A DNA stretch of 64,000 bases from Choristoneura fumiferana (taxonomy: Eukaryota > Arthropoda > Insecta > Lepidoptera > Tortricidae): contig NC_133472.1 of assembly GCF_025370935.1 (NCBI RefSeq), positions 21,415,805 to 21,479,804 on the forward strand. Reading direction: 5' to 3'. Position numbers and translations under genes: made by a program. Position 1 is the first letter of the stretch. Each line of letters starts with the position of its first letter. The notes under the pieces are model-generated. The model was not told the origin of the DNA. It saw only the letters and a list, made by a program, of their open reading frames with translations, and searched no databases. This document shows positions 11,303-22,678 of this stretch, one piece after another.

Positions 11303-12475
11303 TTTTTTTCACCTCAGCAGCTCAATCAGGCAGGTTTTGCTATGAAAAATCAGTGAGCAAAGTCGCATTTTGCTCACTTCGTGAGACAAAGTAGCTTTTT
11401 AATTATTATTTTTTTAATTCTGAGGACAGTGCTGGGTCCACTCACTGAATTCCAAATATTTCCAAATAGATGAACTTGATCTGTCACTTTCACTTCAATA
11501 TGAAAAAGGCGAGAGGATCAAATCGATACTAAGTTCGATTTTCAAATTCTAAAGGCCTAAAAAAGAAACGAAATAAACGTTCGGATACACATATATAGCC
11601 GCAACATTACAAAACGTCTGTTATATTAAGTATATAGTGCATAGGGATTTAGTATACCAATACCACATATTGTTTGAAGCTTGTACGGTGCTTTTCTCAA
11701 ATATAAACTAAAAAACTACAAAGATAAATTAGCAAACAAAACGAGCATAAATGAACGAATATCCCGCTCAATTCTACTTTTTCAAGTTTTTTTTTTTACT
11801 TTTTAATCATGCAAGAAGCATTATACCAACCTAATAAAAAAAAACTGTGTTGACTTTTAGCATTAAAAATATGTTAATAATGAATTAATTATAATAAGGA
11901 CAAATTGAAAAATAAAAACACGAGGTGAAATAAAAAAAAAACAAAGTGAACTATATGACAGCGAAATATTTCCGAAATGTTACAATTTTCCAACTCTTTT
12001 AATAAAGTATGCAGCCTCGTTGAACGATAGCCGCTGCTCTTGTGTTTTTTTTAAATAAAATCGTTCCGTATACGGCCTATCTCTTAAAGTTGGATCAAAT
12101 ATTTGTCAAATTGAAAGAATTTGCAAGTAATCCATTTATATTCATGTTTCAAACAATAGAAATCGTAATAAAATCATATTTGAAGGTTTATTTTTACACT
12201 GGATACTTTTTCGTTCCATATTCAAAGCCTGTCTACTTACCGGAGACTTTTGATCGTTGTCTGGCATTCTTAAGTGACTTTTTAAAGATGTAATGGCGAC
12301 TGTATGAATCATTTTCAAGAAAAAGTTTTAAATATGATTATGTAAGTATTATATTTATTCCTTAACAATCGGATTATATTTTAGTTTTTGATATTTTTTT
12401 ACTTCTAAATATATGTGGTTTTATATAAACCTTTACTTAATTTAAATTAAATGTTCTCGCTGCTGAGGTGAAAAG
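11303..12475. mobile_element. 1.17 kb element with 16-bp terminal inverted repeats
   Basis: Ends are TTTTCACCTCAGCAGC on the left and GCTGCTGAGGTGAAAA on the right. The interior is AT-rich; an 83-codon frame at 12042-12293 has no recognisable motif. After the right end, 12480-12660 repeats stock phrases such as CTCGGGATTC around an ATCACTCGCTGTCGCTTGTG stretch. No feature is seen in 12660-13000. Confidence 0.55.
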
Positions 12476-13003
12476 TTGTATGTGTCACACGAGACCAAAG
12501 TTTTTTTTGCATCTCGTGTGTTTAAATCCCTTGCTGATCTCGGGATTCTAACCTAGAATCACTCGCTGTCGCTTGTGATTCAATTGTACAATCCTTCGCT
12601 TACTCGGGATTCAAAATCAACACTCGCACCAAAAAACGACTTTGCTCTCTTGTTGCACAATTATCTATTTCTGGCGCGATCACGTCTGCTGAGCACAGAT
12701 TTGAGACGGCCACTACCTTTTTTTTTGTAGTCTACTATTAAAATCACATTTTTATGTTGACTAAACTGTTGCTTAGACATTATGGATTGCAACAAGTACG
12801 TAAGTAAATGCGCGGGAAGGTTGGTTTGTATTCCAATTTTATGCACTTGTTTGTAGCAGCTCAGTCAGATGGACGAAAAGTGGAACTGGACAGCAAAGTC
12901 AGCAAACCAGCGCAATTACCCAATAGAGCCAGATTAAATATAATATTAAAGTTGAAGATTATGAATGTGGGTTTCAAATAAAAAACGTTAATTACATTAA
13001 ATA

Positions 13004-13009
13004 TTTATT
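13004..13009 (-). terminator. Polyadenylation signal of NDUFA2
   Basis: AATAAA on the - strand, 39 nt past the NDUFA2 stop codon. Confidence 0.6.
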
Positions 13010-13047
13010 ATTTTCTGTGCTGCTACATTCACTGAATGAAACAAAAA

Positions 13048-16000
13048 CTACTTTATAAGTTGTTTTACAGCAGACAAGACATCACCTGCTGACAAATTTG
13101 TCAGTGAAGTGCTGTGTTCCACTCCCCTTTCTGAAATTAATAACAATTCATTTGTACTACTCAAAGTTTAAAAAAACCGGCCAAGAGCGTGTCGTACACG
13201 CCCAGGATAGGGTTCCGTAGGCATTACGAAAAAATGAAATAATATTTTTCTAAGGATTTCGTATTGTGTACTGAATCTGCCAAGTTTAGGTATATTTTAT
13301 ACCTTAGGCTGCTATTTACTCCAAAACTACTAATAATTCTCAAGCAATCTTAGCCGCTATAATTTTCCTTGTAAATTTGATATAGGTATTTATATAAAAA
13401 TATTTCAATGAAAATTTGCACTTTAAAGTTGAATATTTCGGAAACAGATCACTGAATAGAAAAATTGTCTTAGCAACCCCCTCAATGGTTTTAAAAGAGC
13501 TATCTAACGATACCCCACAATATAGGGTTAGTCGAGAAAAAAAAATCACCCCCTCTTTACTTCTATGGGAGGTACCCTAAAAATGATTTTTATTGTACCA
13601 CTGTCGGCGTGACTGATATGTATTATTCATGACAAATTACAGCTTTCTAGTACTAACGGTCTCTGATCTTACCCGCGGACAGACAGACAGACCGTCGGAC
13701 AGACATGGCGAAACTATAAGGGTTCCTAGTTGACTACGGAACCCTAAAAAGACTTTGAATGACTTATTAGTACAATGGAATCACTTACAAGTTTTGACAA
13801 TATTTGCTACATTACTTACTTAACACTTTTTCAGGCCCCACCAATTTAAGTACTACAAAAGGAATCATCCTACTAACATTATAAATGTGAAAGTTTGTAA
13901 AGATGTTTGGATGTTTGTTACTCAATCACATTTAAACCTCTGATTTTCATCTAAATAAATCGGTATACAGATAGCGAGTCCTAAAGAAGGACATAAGATA
14001 GTTTTTATCCCGGAAAATGGCTTGGTTCCCGCGGGTTAGCCATACGAATACTACGTGGACGGATAAAATTTAAAAACAAATAATACTTTTACAATTTCAA
14101 TTGATTTTGTACCATATTGTAAGTTAACCAAGGTAATTATTAGTGTACATTTATGTGGTAGCTATATTATATGTTCTATCATGGAAAAGGGTTCTAAGTT
14201 TATATGAGAATTTGTTTACCCTTGAAATGTCGACAAAATATTTACCGAATCGGTTAAAAGTCAATGTTTCCTATTTTTCATTAATCGAATATTCATTACC
14301 TCGAATGATTAAAATTAGTATTTTTAAATCACCGATCGTTAATTTCTCGAAATATTATTTAATAGATACCTAGTTTATTTGGCAGAACTTCATTTCATAT
14401 ACTATTATTTCATACTTCTTTGAATGAAATTTATTTTTGGTGGGGTTGCAGTTCTAACCTAACCTACTTTTCTGGTAGCGATTTATTTTTGTTTGGGTCG
14501 CAGTTCTAACCTAACCTAACCTGTTTTCCTGGTAGCGAATTATTTTTGTTGGGGTCGCAGTTCTAGCCTAACCTACTTTTCTGGTTTGGGTTTATTTTTG
14601 TTGGGGGTTGCAGTTCTAGCCTAACCTACTTTTTTGGTAACAATTCATTTTTGTTAAGGTCGTAGTTCTAACCTAACCTATTTTCTGGTGTTTTATAATA
14701 ATATGACGAAGAAATAAACAGCAATATTTAGTGGTTCCGTCTCATGAATAGTTGATGAAATGTATTTTTAAACAAATAATAATTCTAGTACTGTTGTTCT
14801 AATAATTGTTTTAATATGTAATGAATAGTCGATGACGTGAAATTACTCCAAAAGAAAATATTTGTATTAAATATTCTATGAACTGTTTATGATGAAATGA
14901 AATTCGATAAATAGTTGGTCGACATTTCAAGGGGCACCCATGAGAATTGAATATTACTATTTACCATATTAACTACTTGCTATACAATTCTAGTATAATT
15001 AGAAACAAAATAACACTACATTATTTTAAGAATGAAAATTTTACTTCTTTTGCTTTATTTAGCCAATTGCCTAATAGCACACATAACCTGGTCACAAGTA
15101 AAGTCACAAAGTGAAATCATCTCTTCGCGACCCTTTTCTGGAACCAAATTGTTTTTAATTATTCACATCTTATTGTTGGCATTAATATGAAATGAAGTTG
15201 CTTTAGCTAGCAAATTATACCTTATTGTTGTAATGCTAAAAAAGTACAGTAAATGGCAGCATACAGCTTTGTTCAGTATCCATAAAAAAATTGAAATTAC
15301 AACACAAAATGTCTGCACCATTCCACTCTCCTTTTACTTTAAAATTTTAACCGTCACGGTCGACCACAGCGGTCAAAATTTTTTTTTCTCTAAATCGTGC
15401 CATATGCGCCACGAAATGCCATCATGGCCATTATGGCACTTTTTTCAGCTGTTGTATTTTACCAACCATGGCGGTCAAAGGGTTAAGCAGCGTTTCCACC
15501 AGACATGTGCAAGGATGTGTTGCGAGGAATACAGTTTTCATTAACCAATAGAAACCCTTCATTTACCTCGCCTCACTGCTCAGCTGTTTCCACCAGAGAC
15601 GTGCTGTGGGAGGATGTGTAAATGAAGTGTTTCTATTGGTTAACAAAAAACACATCCTCGCAAATTATTGGTGGAAACGCTGCTTTAACATGTCAAAGTC
15701 AAAATATCTTTATTCAATTTAGGCTATAACAACTTTTGAATGTCAAAAAAAAATCTACCACCGGTTCGGAAAAACCTCTGTTGAGAAGAATCCGGCGAGA
15801 AACTCAACAAGGTATATTTTTTTTAAACAGATTTACAATATTATTGAATGATATGTATACATCACAAGTATTTAACACAACTTTATTTTTAACACAGTAG
15901 GTTTGCTATTTGAAGGGATTGCTAATGAGGATTGGAATTATTTCCAAATATCCCTGTCCATGATATAATCATTAACTTTATAATACGTCTTACATATGTC

Positions 16001-16916
16001 TTGACAATAGATCTGAATTTTGTATCCATTTCATTTATAATATTTTTTGGAATTTTATTATAAAAACATCTGCAATTTCCCAGAAACGACTTTTTGGTTT
16101 TAGCCAGTCTGTAAGATGGAACTTTAAGCTTCCCTGTGTTTCTAGTAGCCTTTGGCTTATCAACGTTAGTGGGAAAATCACATATGTTCTTCCTTACATA
16201 CATGATTATTTCATAAACATAAAGCAACAGCAGGGTTAGAATTCCTGTTTCCTTAAAAAAAGATCTTAAAGATTCATGCGTCTTCAAATTATAAATTGCT
16301 CTAATTGCTCTCTTTTGTAAGATAAAAATTGACTCAATGTCTGCAGCAGATCCCCATAAAAAATGTTAAAATATTTAGTATGACCTGCTATGACTCACTG
16401 TTACTTTTATGGCTCAAAGATTAAAACAACTTAAAAAAACCAAACAAAAATTAAAAAGTTGGGCAATTTTTTTACATCCTAATTTTTTTTCAGTCAGGGA
16501 ATGTAAATTGGGCACAAACTTATGTTCTTTAATGTCAGGACACTGGACACTTGAACTATTAGTTTGCATTCCCAAATTCAATGTAAGAAATTGAAATTAG
16601 TGTTTATCGGACTAATAGTAGCATTTCTGTAGTGTGATTTTGTACTTACCATAACGAGCCCACACTCTGGGTTGGATGCCACTGCACTCACGAATCAGTA
16701 TGGGGAAACCAGGATTGTCATGTTTGATTTTGACATAATTTTGCTGAATAAATTCTCTGAAACCAGTAAAAAAATACGGGTGACCACTTTTCGTAGCAGG
16801 GTCCTTAAAACAGTTTATGTAATCAAGCATACATACCTCACGCCTGCAGACTGCTTACTCGTTTGACAGAGATGAATTCGGAGTTCTTTAAGAGCGCCTC
16901 CTAAACGAATGGACAT
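13048..16916 (-). CDS. NDUFA2: NADH dehydrogenase 1 alpha subcomplex subunit 2 (3 exons)
   Basis: Small accessory subunit (B8) of mitochondrial complex I, matrix arm, thioredoxin-like fold. Exons in transcript order: 16916-16837, 16756-16650, 13130-13048; GT-AG introns with phases 2 and 1 joining cleanly to an 89-residue protein (family members are about 95-100). It starts MSIRLGGALKELRIHLCQ, then REFIQQNYVKIKHDNPGFP, then ILIRECSGIQPRVWARYE, and ends LTNLSAGDVLSAVKQLIK. These match the family in order; the cysteine pair C17/C51 has the same spacing as the disulfide pair of the mammalian protein. Intron 1 is 80 bp; intron 2 is 3.5 kb and packed with mobile DNA. No exon alone gives a long open frame, so the gene is easily missed. 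Confidence 0.93.
13168..13750. repeat. Dispersed repeat (GGTTCCGTAG family) in NDUFA2 intron 2
   Basis: Opens AACCGGCCAAGAGCGTGTCG and GGGTTCCGTAGGCATTACG and closes AGACAGACAGACCGTCGGAC, GGCGAAACTATAAGGGTTCC, TAGTTGACTACGGAACCCTA. This is a common lepidopteran dispersed repeat; class uncertain. Confidence 0.6.
13870..14060. repeat. RTE/SINE-like tail repeat
   Basis: ATCCTACTAACATTATAAATGTGAAAGTTTG through ATCCCGG to TTCCCGCGGGTTAGCC follows the conserved order of a widespread lepidopteran non-LTR-derived repeat. Confidence 0.6.
14217..14932. mobile_element. Degenerate-phrase element with TIRs and repeated AACCTAACCTA units
   Basis: Terminal inverted repeats CCCTTGAAATGTCGAC and GTCGACATTTCAAGGGG. 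Inside, 14443-14690 holds four to five imperfect units of about 60-65 bp, each with GCAGTTCTAACCTAACCTA and TTTTTGTT(G/T)GGG. This is the complement of the array at 3250-3425. The flanks use variations of TCGAAT and GAATAGT. No coding frame. Confidence 0.65.
15347..15486. repeat. TTAA-bounded 140-bp MITE
   Basis: Runs from TTAACCGTCACGG to GGCGGTCAAAGGGTTAA; TTAA at both ends suggests piggyBac-type mobilisation. Its right TTAA is also the left TTAA of the next element. Confidence 0.6.
15483..15688. repeat. TTAA-bounded snap-back MITE
   Basis: TTAA, then AGCAGCGTTTCCACCAGA ... TTGGTGGAAACGCTGCT, then TTAA. Arms are about 60-80 bp and complementary. A half copy is at 9705-9810. Confidence 0.8.
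15690..16375 (-). pseudogene. Non-LTR retrotransposon 3' end (RT C-terminus and tail)
   Basis: On the - strand an open frame reads through WGSAADIESIFILQKRAIRA, then NLKTHESLRSFFKETGILTL, to the stop near 15922. This is the C-terminal part of reverse transcriptase as seen in jockey/CR1-type LINEs. It is followed by a non-coding 3' tail containing TCAACAGAGGTTTTTCC-like sequence that ends in a CTTTGAC-type repeat near 15693. The 5' part is missing (5'-truncated copy). The same 3' tail occurs on the + strand at 25925-26315. Lies in NDUFA2 intron 2. Confidence 0.8.
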
Positions 16917-17174
16917 TTTAAAAAAGGTGCTTTAATTTAGTTTCGTGGAAGTTTTCACCGAAGGGCACCCAAAATATTTTATTCTTAGATAGATAGACGA
17001 ATAGTCTACGATACGAATATGGTATCAATCACTGTCAAACAGACAAATCTGTCAACGTTGACAGCAGACATAAGGCTGGTTTACAAGATCAAGTTGGTAC
17101 AAAGCAAAGAAATGGTGTTGGTCGGAAGAAATTTTGTTTGTTGGCAACTTATTTAACACTTCACTCACAACGCC

Positions 17175-17294
17175 TGCAGCGGGGCTACTACGAAACTCGA
17201 AGTCCGTGTCATGCAGTCCCTCTCTTATACTATTAAATATGAGAGCGAGAGGGACTGTACGATACGAACTTCGAGTTTCGTAGTAGCCCTGCAG
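17175..17294. repeat. Snap-back MITE (GGGCTACTACGAAA family), complete
   Basis: GGGGCTACTACGAAACTCGA ... TCGAGTTTCGTAGTAGCCC with about 50-bp arms, flanked by CTGCAG on the left and right. The region 17300-18255 holds no feature I can name apart from GC-rich patches near 17330-17470 and 17700-17790. Confidence 0.8.
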
Positions 17295-18159
17295 TAAATC
17301 GTGGCACAGAATATATAATAGTACTGACGTACAGAATGGCCACGCTCCGCCCCGCACCGGTTCGAGTTACCCCACCTCTCAAGCGCAGATTGCAGGAAAA
17401 CCGCAGGAAAGCAGTCGGGTGCGCAACGCGATGTACGAGTATGTCGGTCGCACCGTCGCACTGCACTAAGTTCGGGAGCAATAATTACATATTACATACG
17501 ATTTAACAATCGAATGTTCAGAGACAAATCCTTTAAAAGGAAATATTTTAGTGTAAGTAATCTTTAATTAATAAGGTCTCAAATGATTACAACAATAAAC
17601 TTTAATTTATAAAACATTCATTTGTATTTATTTCCTAAAAACTCGTAAATCAATCATATTCTAATAATTTGTCGCTCGTACAAAGTCACATAATTTTCCG
17701 TGAAATCCGCGCGCCGGCAGTTCATTGCTCGGCTTGGTGGCCGTGAGTCCGCGAGCAAGCGCCAACTTGTCAGTGGGCGCGCGAGAAATAGAGGTTCCTA
17801 CCCTGCCTACTTCCTTTTGTAAATAAATAATGCTTTCTAAAAGTATCGCGATTATACATAAAATAACTAATTAGGTACCGAATAATTCGTTCAAGTTTGT
17901 AGTCATATATTTATTGTAATTTAAAATAATAATGCTTAAATACATAGACAGACACATTTTATGTAGGTTTAAATAAAAATATATGATTAACGATTACATT
18001 TATTTACACATCTAAGCCTTACCTGCATACCCTATAGTACTAGGGTTTTGCGATAGTCAGGCTTGTGTGTCTTACGCACACATTGACGCGTGTACAGACG
18101 TCGTCGTGCCTATGTAGATTCAAGAACGCGTATTTTGTATGGCGTGGCCGCCCTGTGAT

Positions 18160-18179
18160 CGTGGTCACGCGTGACCACG
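18160..18179. other. Perfect 20-bp palindrome
   Basis: CGTGGTCACGCGTGACCACG reads identically on both strands, in a locally GC-rich context. It could be a dimeric protein-binding site or chance. Confidence 0.5.
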
Positions 18180-18260
18180 GCCACTGTAATGTTGCCGAAA
18201 CGTCGAGGTAAATATTACTCGTGTTTGTTAGCGTGATAATTCCTGTGCGTGGTATTTTGA

Positions 18261-18545
18261 CTAATGGCTACTTGCTGGAAACACATAAATCTCTTCTTCT
18301 TCTCTTTTAAAATATGGCTTTTCTGTCCTAATTAATAGGACAATTTCGCCAGTGTCAAAGTAAACTCTCTTGAGAGGGACGTTGTACGATTGTTGTAGTT
18401 TTTGCAACTTGATAGTAAAATTCCAGAAACCACGTGGAGACAATTTGCGCATTAAAAAATGTCAGACACGAGAGCAATATAGAATTTTGTGATCACTGTT
18501 AAGGTTAATCGCCACATAAAACACTATCAAAATTATACTTCTAGT
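18261..18545 (-). repeat. Three-copy repeat with a conserved short reading frame, copy 1
   Basis: The - strand frame starts MRKLSPRGFWNFTIKLQK and continues through YNVPLKRVYFDTGEIVLLIR and EKPYFKREEEE (63 residues in all). It is preceded by GTGTTTTATGTGGCGATTAA-like sequence. Related copies are at 42385-42660 and 47820-48145, where the same start is kept but the frame is later broken. I do not recognise the product. From 18550 to 19600 nothing else is nameable. Confidence 0.6.
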
Positions 18546-19851
18546 CATACTTGTTACGACCATTTTTTGGCCGGATGCTGCACTTCGTGATGAAAGCAAG
18601 CCGCTTTGCAGAGTGATAGTGCAGGCAGTACTATTATATATACTGTGGTACAGGCTAAACTGAGTGATTTGACCGGGGACCAGTAATGCTCGACCCTATA
18701 CTGCTCAGCCATCACTGTACGACCTGATAACGAACTCATTTTGGATTAGAATTATCAAGTCGTACAATATTAGGACGTGCATTATTAGGGTGTCCAAATT
18801 TTTGCTCGGCCTGTTAATGCTCGACCTGTTACTGTACGTCGTTATAATTGGAATCCAATCGAATCGAATGACCATAGATTTGTGTTAGGTCCAATTGTGA
18901 CCACAATGTGCGAGCCGAGCGAGCGTAGCGTTATAAAAATAATTTTAAATTTGGTTTCGTCTTGTGGACATCAAGTGATGCAAACGCAATATGACTTGGT
19001 GTTCAATAGAACAGTGTCTTTCTAGGAAAACGAGAAATCAACCGTTTTTGATTCTTTGTAGATTAGTTGCCGTTATTCCATCAAATAGTGCCATTTCATG
19101 GTAATATTTACATAATGATAATTAATTTTCGTAAGCTTTTATCATTTCCATCAAAGATATGCAGATTTGTCACCATTTAACGTAATTTTTGGTTCTATTC
19201 AATTTGGTAAAATTGACAATCTTCTTTAGTGTTGTGCTGAATATCGACAAAAGTAGAACTGTAATGAACTGTTGTTGACTGATGGCTGTTCTAATTTTAC
19301 AGATTCCCTGAAAAATTTGTAACATGAGATAGTTGATGATATACGTAAATTTAAAAAATCTTGTATTATTTTCGTTGTTTTACAAATAAAGGGCATTTAA
19401 AACGTTGTTGTTGCTTAATTTAGTCAGCACAAAGTAATCACGCGCTACTTAATTCGTGCAAGTCTCTGAAACAAGCCTAGCTTTCATTTGCACGTTTGGT
19501 TACGTTTCTCCACTTGTATCGTATTAGTTATCAGTAGCCTTAATGTGGTTTAAATTATCGTACAGGATTTTTTGAACACCATATTTACATTTTTGGCAGG
19601 TGCTTTTCACTAGAGCTGACACGGATAGTGGTTTGGCCGGATATCGGATATTCGGCGTTACCGTTGGCCGGATATTCGGCCTAGTTACAAGTAATAGTAC
19701 ATTACTGCAGAGGCCATGAAGTAAGGGATTGATGGACGAGTTCGGGGTAGACGGCCGAGTCGTAGACGAGGCCGGATAAAACGAGTCCAGCAATCCCTGT
19801 TCTGGCCGAGGCTTGTATAGTGCTTTTCTCAAACAATGTGAGGAAATATTT

Positions 19852-20335
19852 CATCCATCCATCCATCCGTCCGTCCGTCCTTCCGTCCGTCCGTCCTTCC
19901 GTCCATCCGTCCGTCCGTCCATCAGTCCGTCCGTCCGTTCGTCCATCCATCCGTCCATCCATCCATCCATCCAACCATCCATCCATCCGTCCGTCCGTCC
20001 GTCCTTCCGTCCATCCGTCCGTCCGTCCAACAGTCCGTCCATCCATCCGTCCTTCTATCCGTCCATCCATCCATCCGTCCGTCCGTCCGTCCGTCCATCC
20101 ATCCATCCATCCATCCGTCCGTCCGTCCGTCCGTCCATCCATCCATCCTTCCGTCCGTCCATCAGTCCGTCCGTCCGTCCGTCCATCCATCCATCCGTCC
20201 GTCCGTCCGCCCATCCTTCCGTACGTCCGTCCTTCCGTACGTCCATCCTTCCGTCCGTCCATCCATCCACCCACTATCCATCCGTCCATCCGTCCATCCA
20301 TCCGTCCATCCATCCATCCGTCCGTCCGTCCGTCG
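19852..20335. repeat. (ATCC/GTCC)n tetranucleotide array, about 480 bp
   Basis: Almost pure alternation of ATCC and GTCC. It leaves all three frames open on both strands, giving spurious Pro-Ser or Asp-Gly-Arg frames up to 213 codons; none is a gene. Confidence 0.95.
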
Positions 20336-20648
20336 CATCGCATCGCAAATACTTACAGAGTAGTGGTGGTTGGCTGTTTGTAATTTTTCTTTTGTCAGTT
20401 TAATGTTAGTAAGCAAATTTAAAAAGTTAGAGCAGCGGACAATAATGGATTTTCATACATACTTCATGGCCTAGGCCAAGAAGTTATGTAGGGAGGTGGT
20501 AGGCAGCCATAAATGAGAAACTTCATGTCTCTATTTCGTGATATTAACGCATACATTTCCGAGCATGTTTGAGAAAATTAAGCTAATTCGAATATGCGCA
20601 AGACACTCCGTGCAGGTTGGAACTTGTAGAGTAGGTATATTAACTTAG

Positions 20649-20789
20649 GGGCTATTTCACCACCGATTGATTAATTTTAACGGACGGATAAATATGATGT
20701 CGTTTATGTTTGTTTTGTTTGAATAGACGCGAGACGGTGTCACATTTATCTGTCCGTTAAAATTAATCAATGGGTGGTGAAACAGCCCC
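20649..20789. repeat. GGGGCTGTTTCACC MITE nested in hAT element
   Basis: 141 bp, inverted arms of about 60 bp starting GGGGCTATTTCACCACC and ending GGTGGTGAAACAGCCCC. It sits at the same internal place in the related hAT copy at 34679-34820. Confidence 0.85.
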
Positions 20790-21339
20790 TTCGAATAATA
20801 AACTGATGTCAATAGTTGATAAATTCATAAATAAATACCAGTTTTTAATCATAACTAAGTTTTTTACCATCCGGTATCCGGCCGGATAGTACGCAACTAT
20901 CCGGTATTCGGCCGAATAGTAAAATAGTGGCCCGATAAGCCGGTCACCAGTAACTGGCCGGATATCCGTTGCATCTCTACTTTTCACTCGCAATAAAAAA
21001 AAAACTTGTGATTATTGTGGCCATAATAAAAAATGTTTTATTTGCTGTTATTTTTCTAACCTCCTGTTAAGTTAATAGACATTGCAAAGTAATTAATAAA
21101 CCTATTTTTTTTAATTACACGTATTTAATTTTTTCCTTATCATCAATAGTTCAGTACATAACTACTGATTTCGAGATACCTTTACCCCTTATGATTTCTA
21201 AACGAATGTTATATTACCAGTCTCCTGGTATATTATTGATATGCAGTCAAAGTAATTAGGAACAAAGTAAATTTCAAACTGATTTTTCCAAAAAGACAAA
21301 ATATTGATACCATTTGTAGGGTGAGAAAATTAATAAAAT

Positions 21340-22258
21340 CAGCGGAAAAAATCCGTGTAGTTTTGAAAATTAGGACCGTTATACCTTGCAGTATCTAGAT
21401 GAACATACGAAAAGTTCTCAAGGGTGGTGGGTGTGCTAAGAGAGGGTTGAAGGTACCTTTTTTAGATTTTTGCTCATATCTCGAATATTTGTACGAATAG
21501 CATTATAATTACTTGGGACAAAAGTTTCTAAAAATTTGGTCATATTCATTTTTGCTCTACGATCAATAATTTAGGAGATACGGGATGTTTAAGTTAACAA
21601 GGCGATAATATAGACGATTTAAGAAATGAAGAACGAAGTAGGTTTTAAAATTTTATTAAAAATAGAAAAAGGTAAATTAGTTCATCTTTATTATGTTACC
21701 TACTCCTCGTTTTCTACATGGATATTACAGTCTTCTCCTTCTATAACATCCACAGGTAGGCCGTTTGTGCATGAACCCAAGCAGCCAAAACATACTAGAC
21801 TGCATTTACTACCGGCTTTTCTATTTCAACATCGATATTTTCCAGTGCAAGCACTTTTGCGGCGACAAAAAATGTAAGTAAGTACGATGCCAGAAGCTGG
21901 AGGACCAGTGTTGATAATTGGCTCGAAGGTTTCATCAACTCCTCGCTTCCAACCCCACATTTCAGGATGTATTTCGTTACCCAGCCACTCTTGTGTGCTT
22001 TGGTGTAAGTGTAATACTCGTAATGCGAGATATTTTGCTGACCCTTTAGTAGGCGGGAGAGACTAGACGAGAGAAAACTTTGGACTTGGTGCTGAATTTA
22101 ATTTTATGAGCAAAAATCCAAAAAAGGGTACGTTCAAGCCCCCTTGCACCCTTAGTACAGCCCTCCCCCCTTTGCACCCTTGAGGACTTTTAGTATGTTC
22201 ATCTGGAAGGTATAACTGTACCAATTTTCAAAACTACACGGATTTTTTCTCCTGATTG
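21340..22258. mobile_element. Inverted-arm element carrying a CXC-type gene fragment
   Basis: Left arm 21340-21480 and right arm 22103-22258 are inverted copies (AATCCGTGTAGTTTTGAAAA near 21350 against TTTTCAAAACTACACGGATT near 22229; ATGAACATAC and CTCAAGGGTG also pair). Between them lies the - strand coding fragment 21700-22056. No target duplication was established. Confidence 0.6.
21700..22056 (-). pseudogene. C-terminal fragment with CXC (Tesmin-like) cysteine cluster
   Basis: Reading 22056 to 21700 in one frame gives PPTKGSAKYLALRVLHLHQS, WLGNEIHPEMWGWKRGVDET, then a Cys-rich block CRRKSACTGKYRC and KAGSKCSLVCFGCLGSCTN, ending in an acidic tail before TAG. One in-frame TGA interrupts the cysteine block (after YRC). 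The Cys spacing resembles CXC/TSO1-like domains; similar tails occur in uncharacterised repeated insect genes. It is a truncated relic: a stop lies just upstream of PPTKG. Function unknown. Confidence 0.6.
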
Positions 22259-22678
22259 CCCATATTCGGCTTTATTTGATATAGGATCAATTGCTGCTCA
22301 AAGTATTAGCCGCTAATAATTCGAATATCGATATCAAATATTTTGGTCTCAAAATCGATAGCACAACCCTTGAGCGCCATTTTATGCGACATGTTTAGGT
22401 ATGCACGCGTATTTTGTAGATATCTCCAGTCCATAGGTCTATGATCGCAGACTATTAAAGGACAATTCAGATGATCAAACAAATACCGCAATATAGTGAA
22501 ACTTGCATGCAAGTTCTAGCATGGTCTAAATGGGGTTTTATGCTTTGTCTATACTCCGACATATCTTTTTAATGTTGACTGTATCTGTACAAGGTATTGC
22601 TAGTTGTCTTCTATTTTGATTTTTAACTAATTCGTGAAATCAACACACGTTTATTTCGATCATCATCATTGTTCCTAG

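Larger units (their letters stand above)
19611..20979. mobile_element. hAT-type non-autonomous element with satellite insert
   Basis: Flanked by an exact 8-bp target duplication CTTTTCAC (19603-19610 and 20980-20987), diagnostic of hAT. Ends TAGAGCTGACACGGATA / TATCCGTTGCATCTCTA. The interior carries a (RTCC)n array (19852-20335) and a GGGGCTGTTTCACC-type MITE (20649-20789). A shorter relative without the array is at 34509-35012. No transposase. Confidence 0.85.

Noticed and set aside
19702..20403. Long open frames up to 213 codons on both strands (Pro-Ser and Asp-Gly-Arg repeats)
   Set aside because: They are translations of the (RTCC)n array; all frames are open because the 4-bp unit contains no stop codon in any frame.
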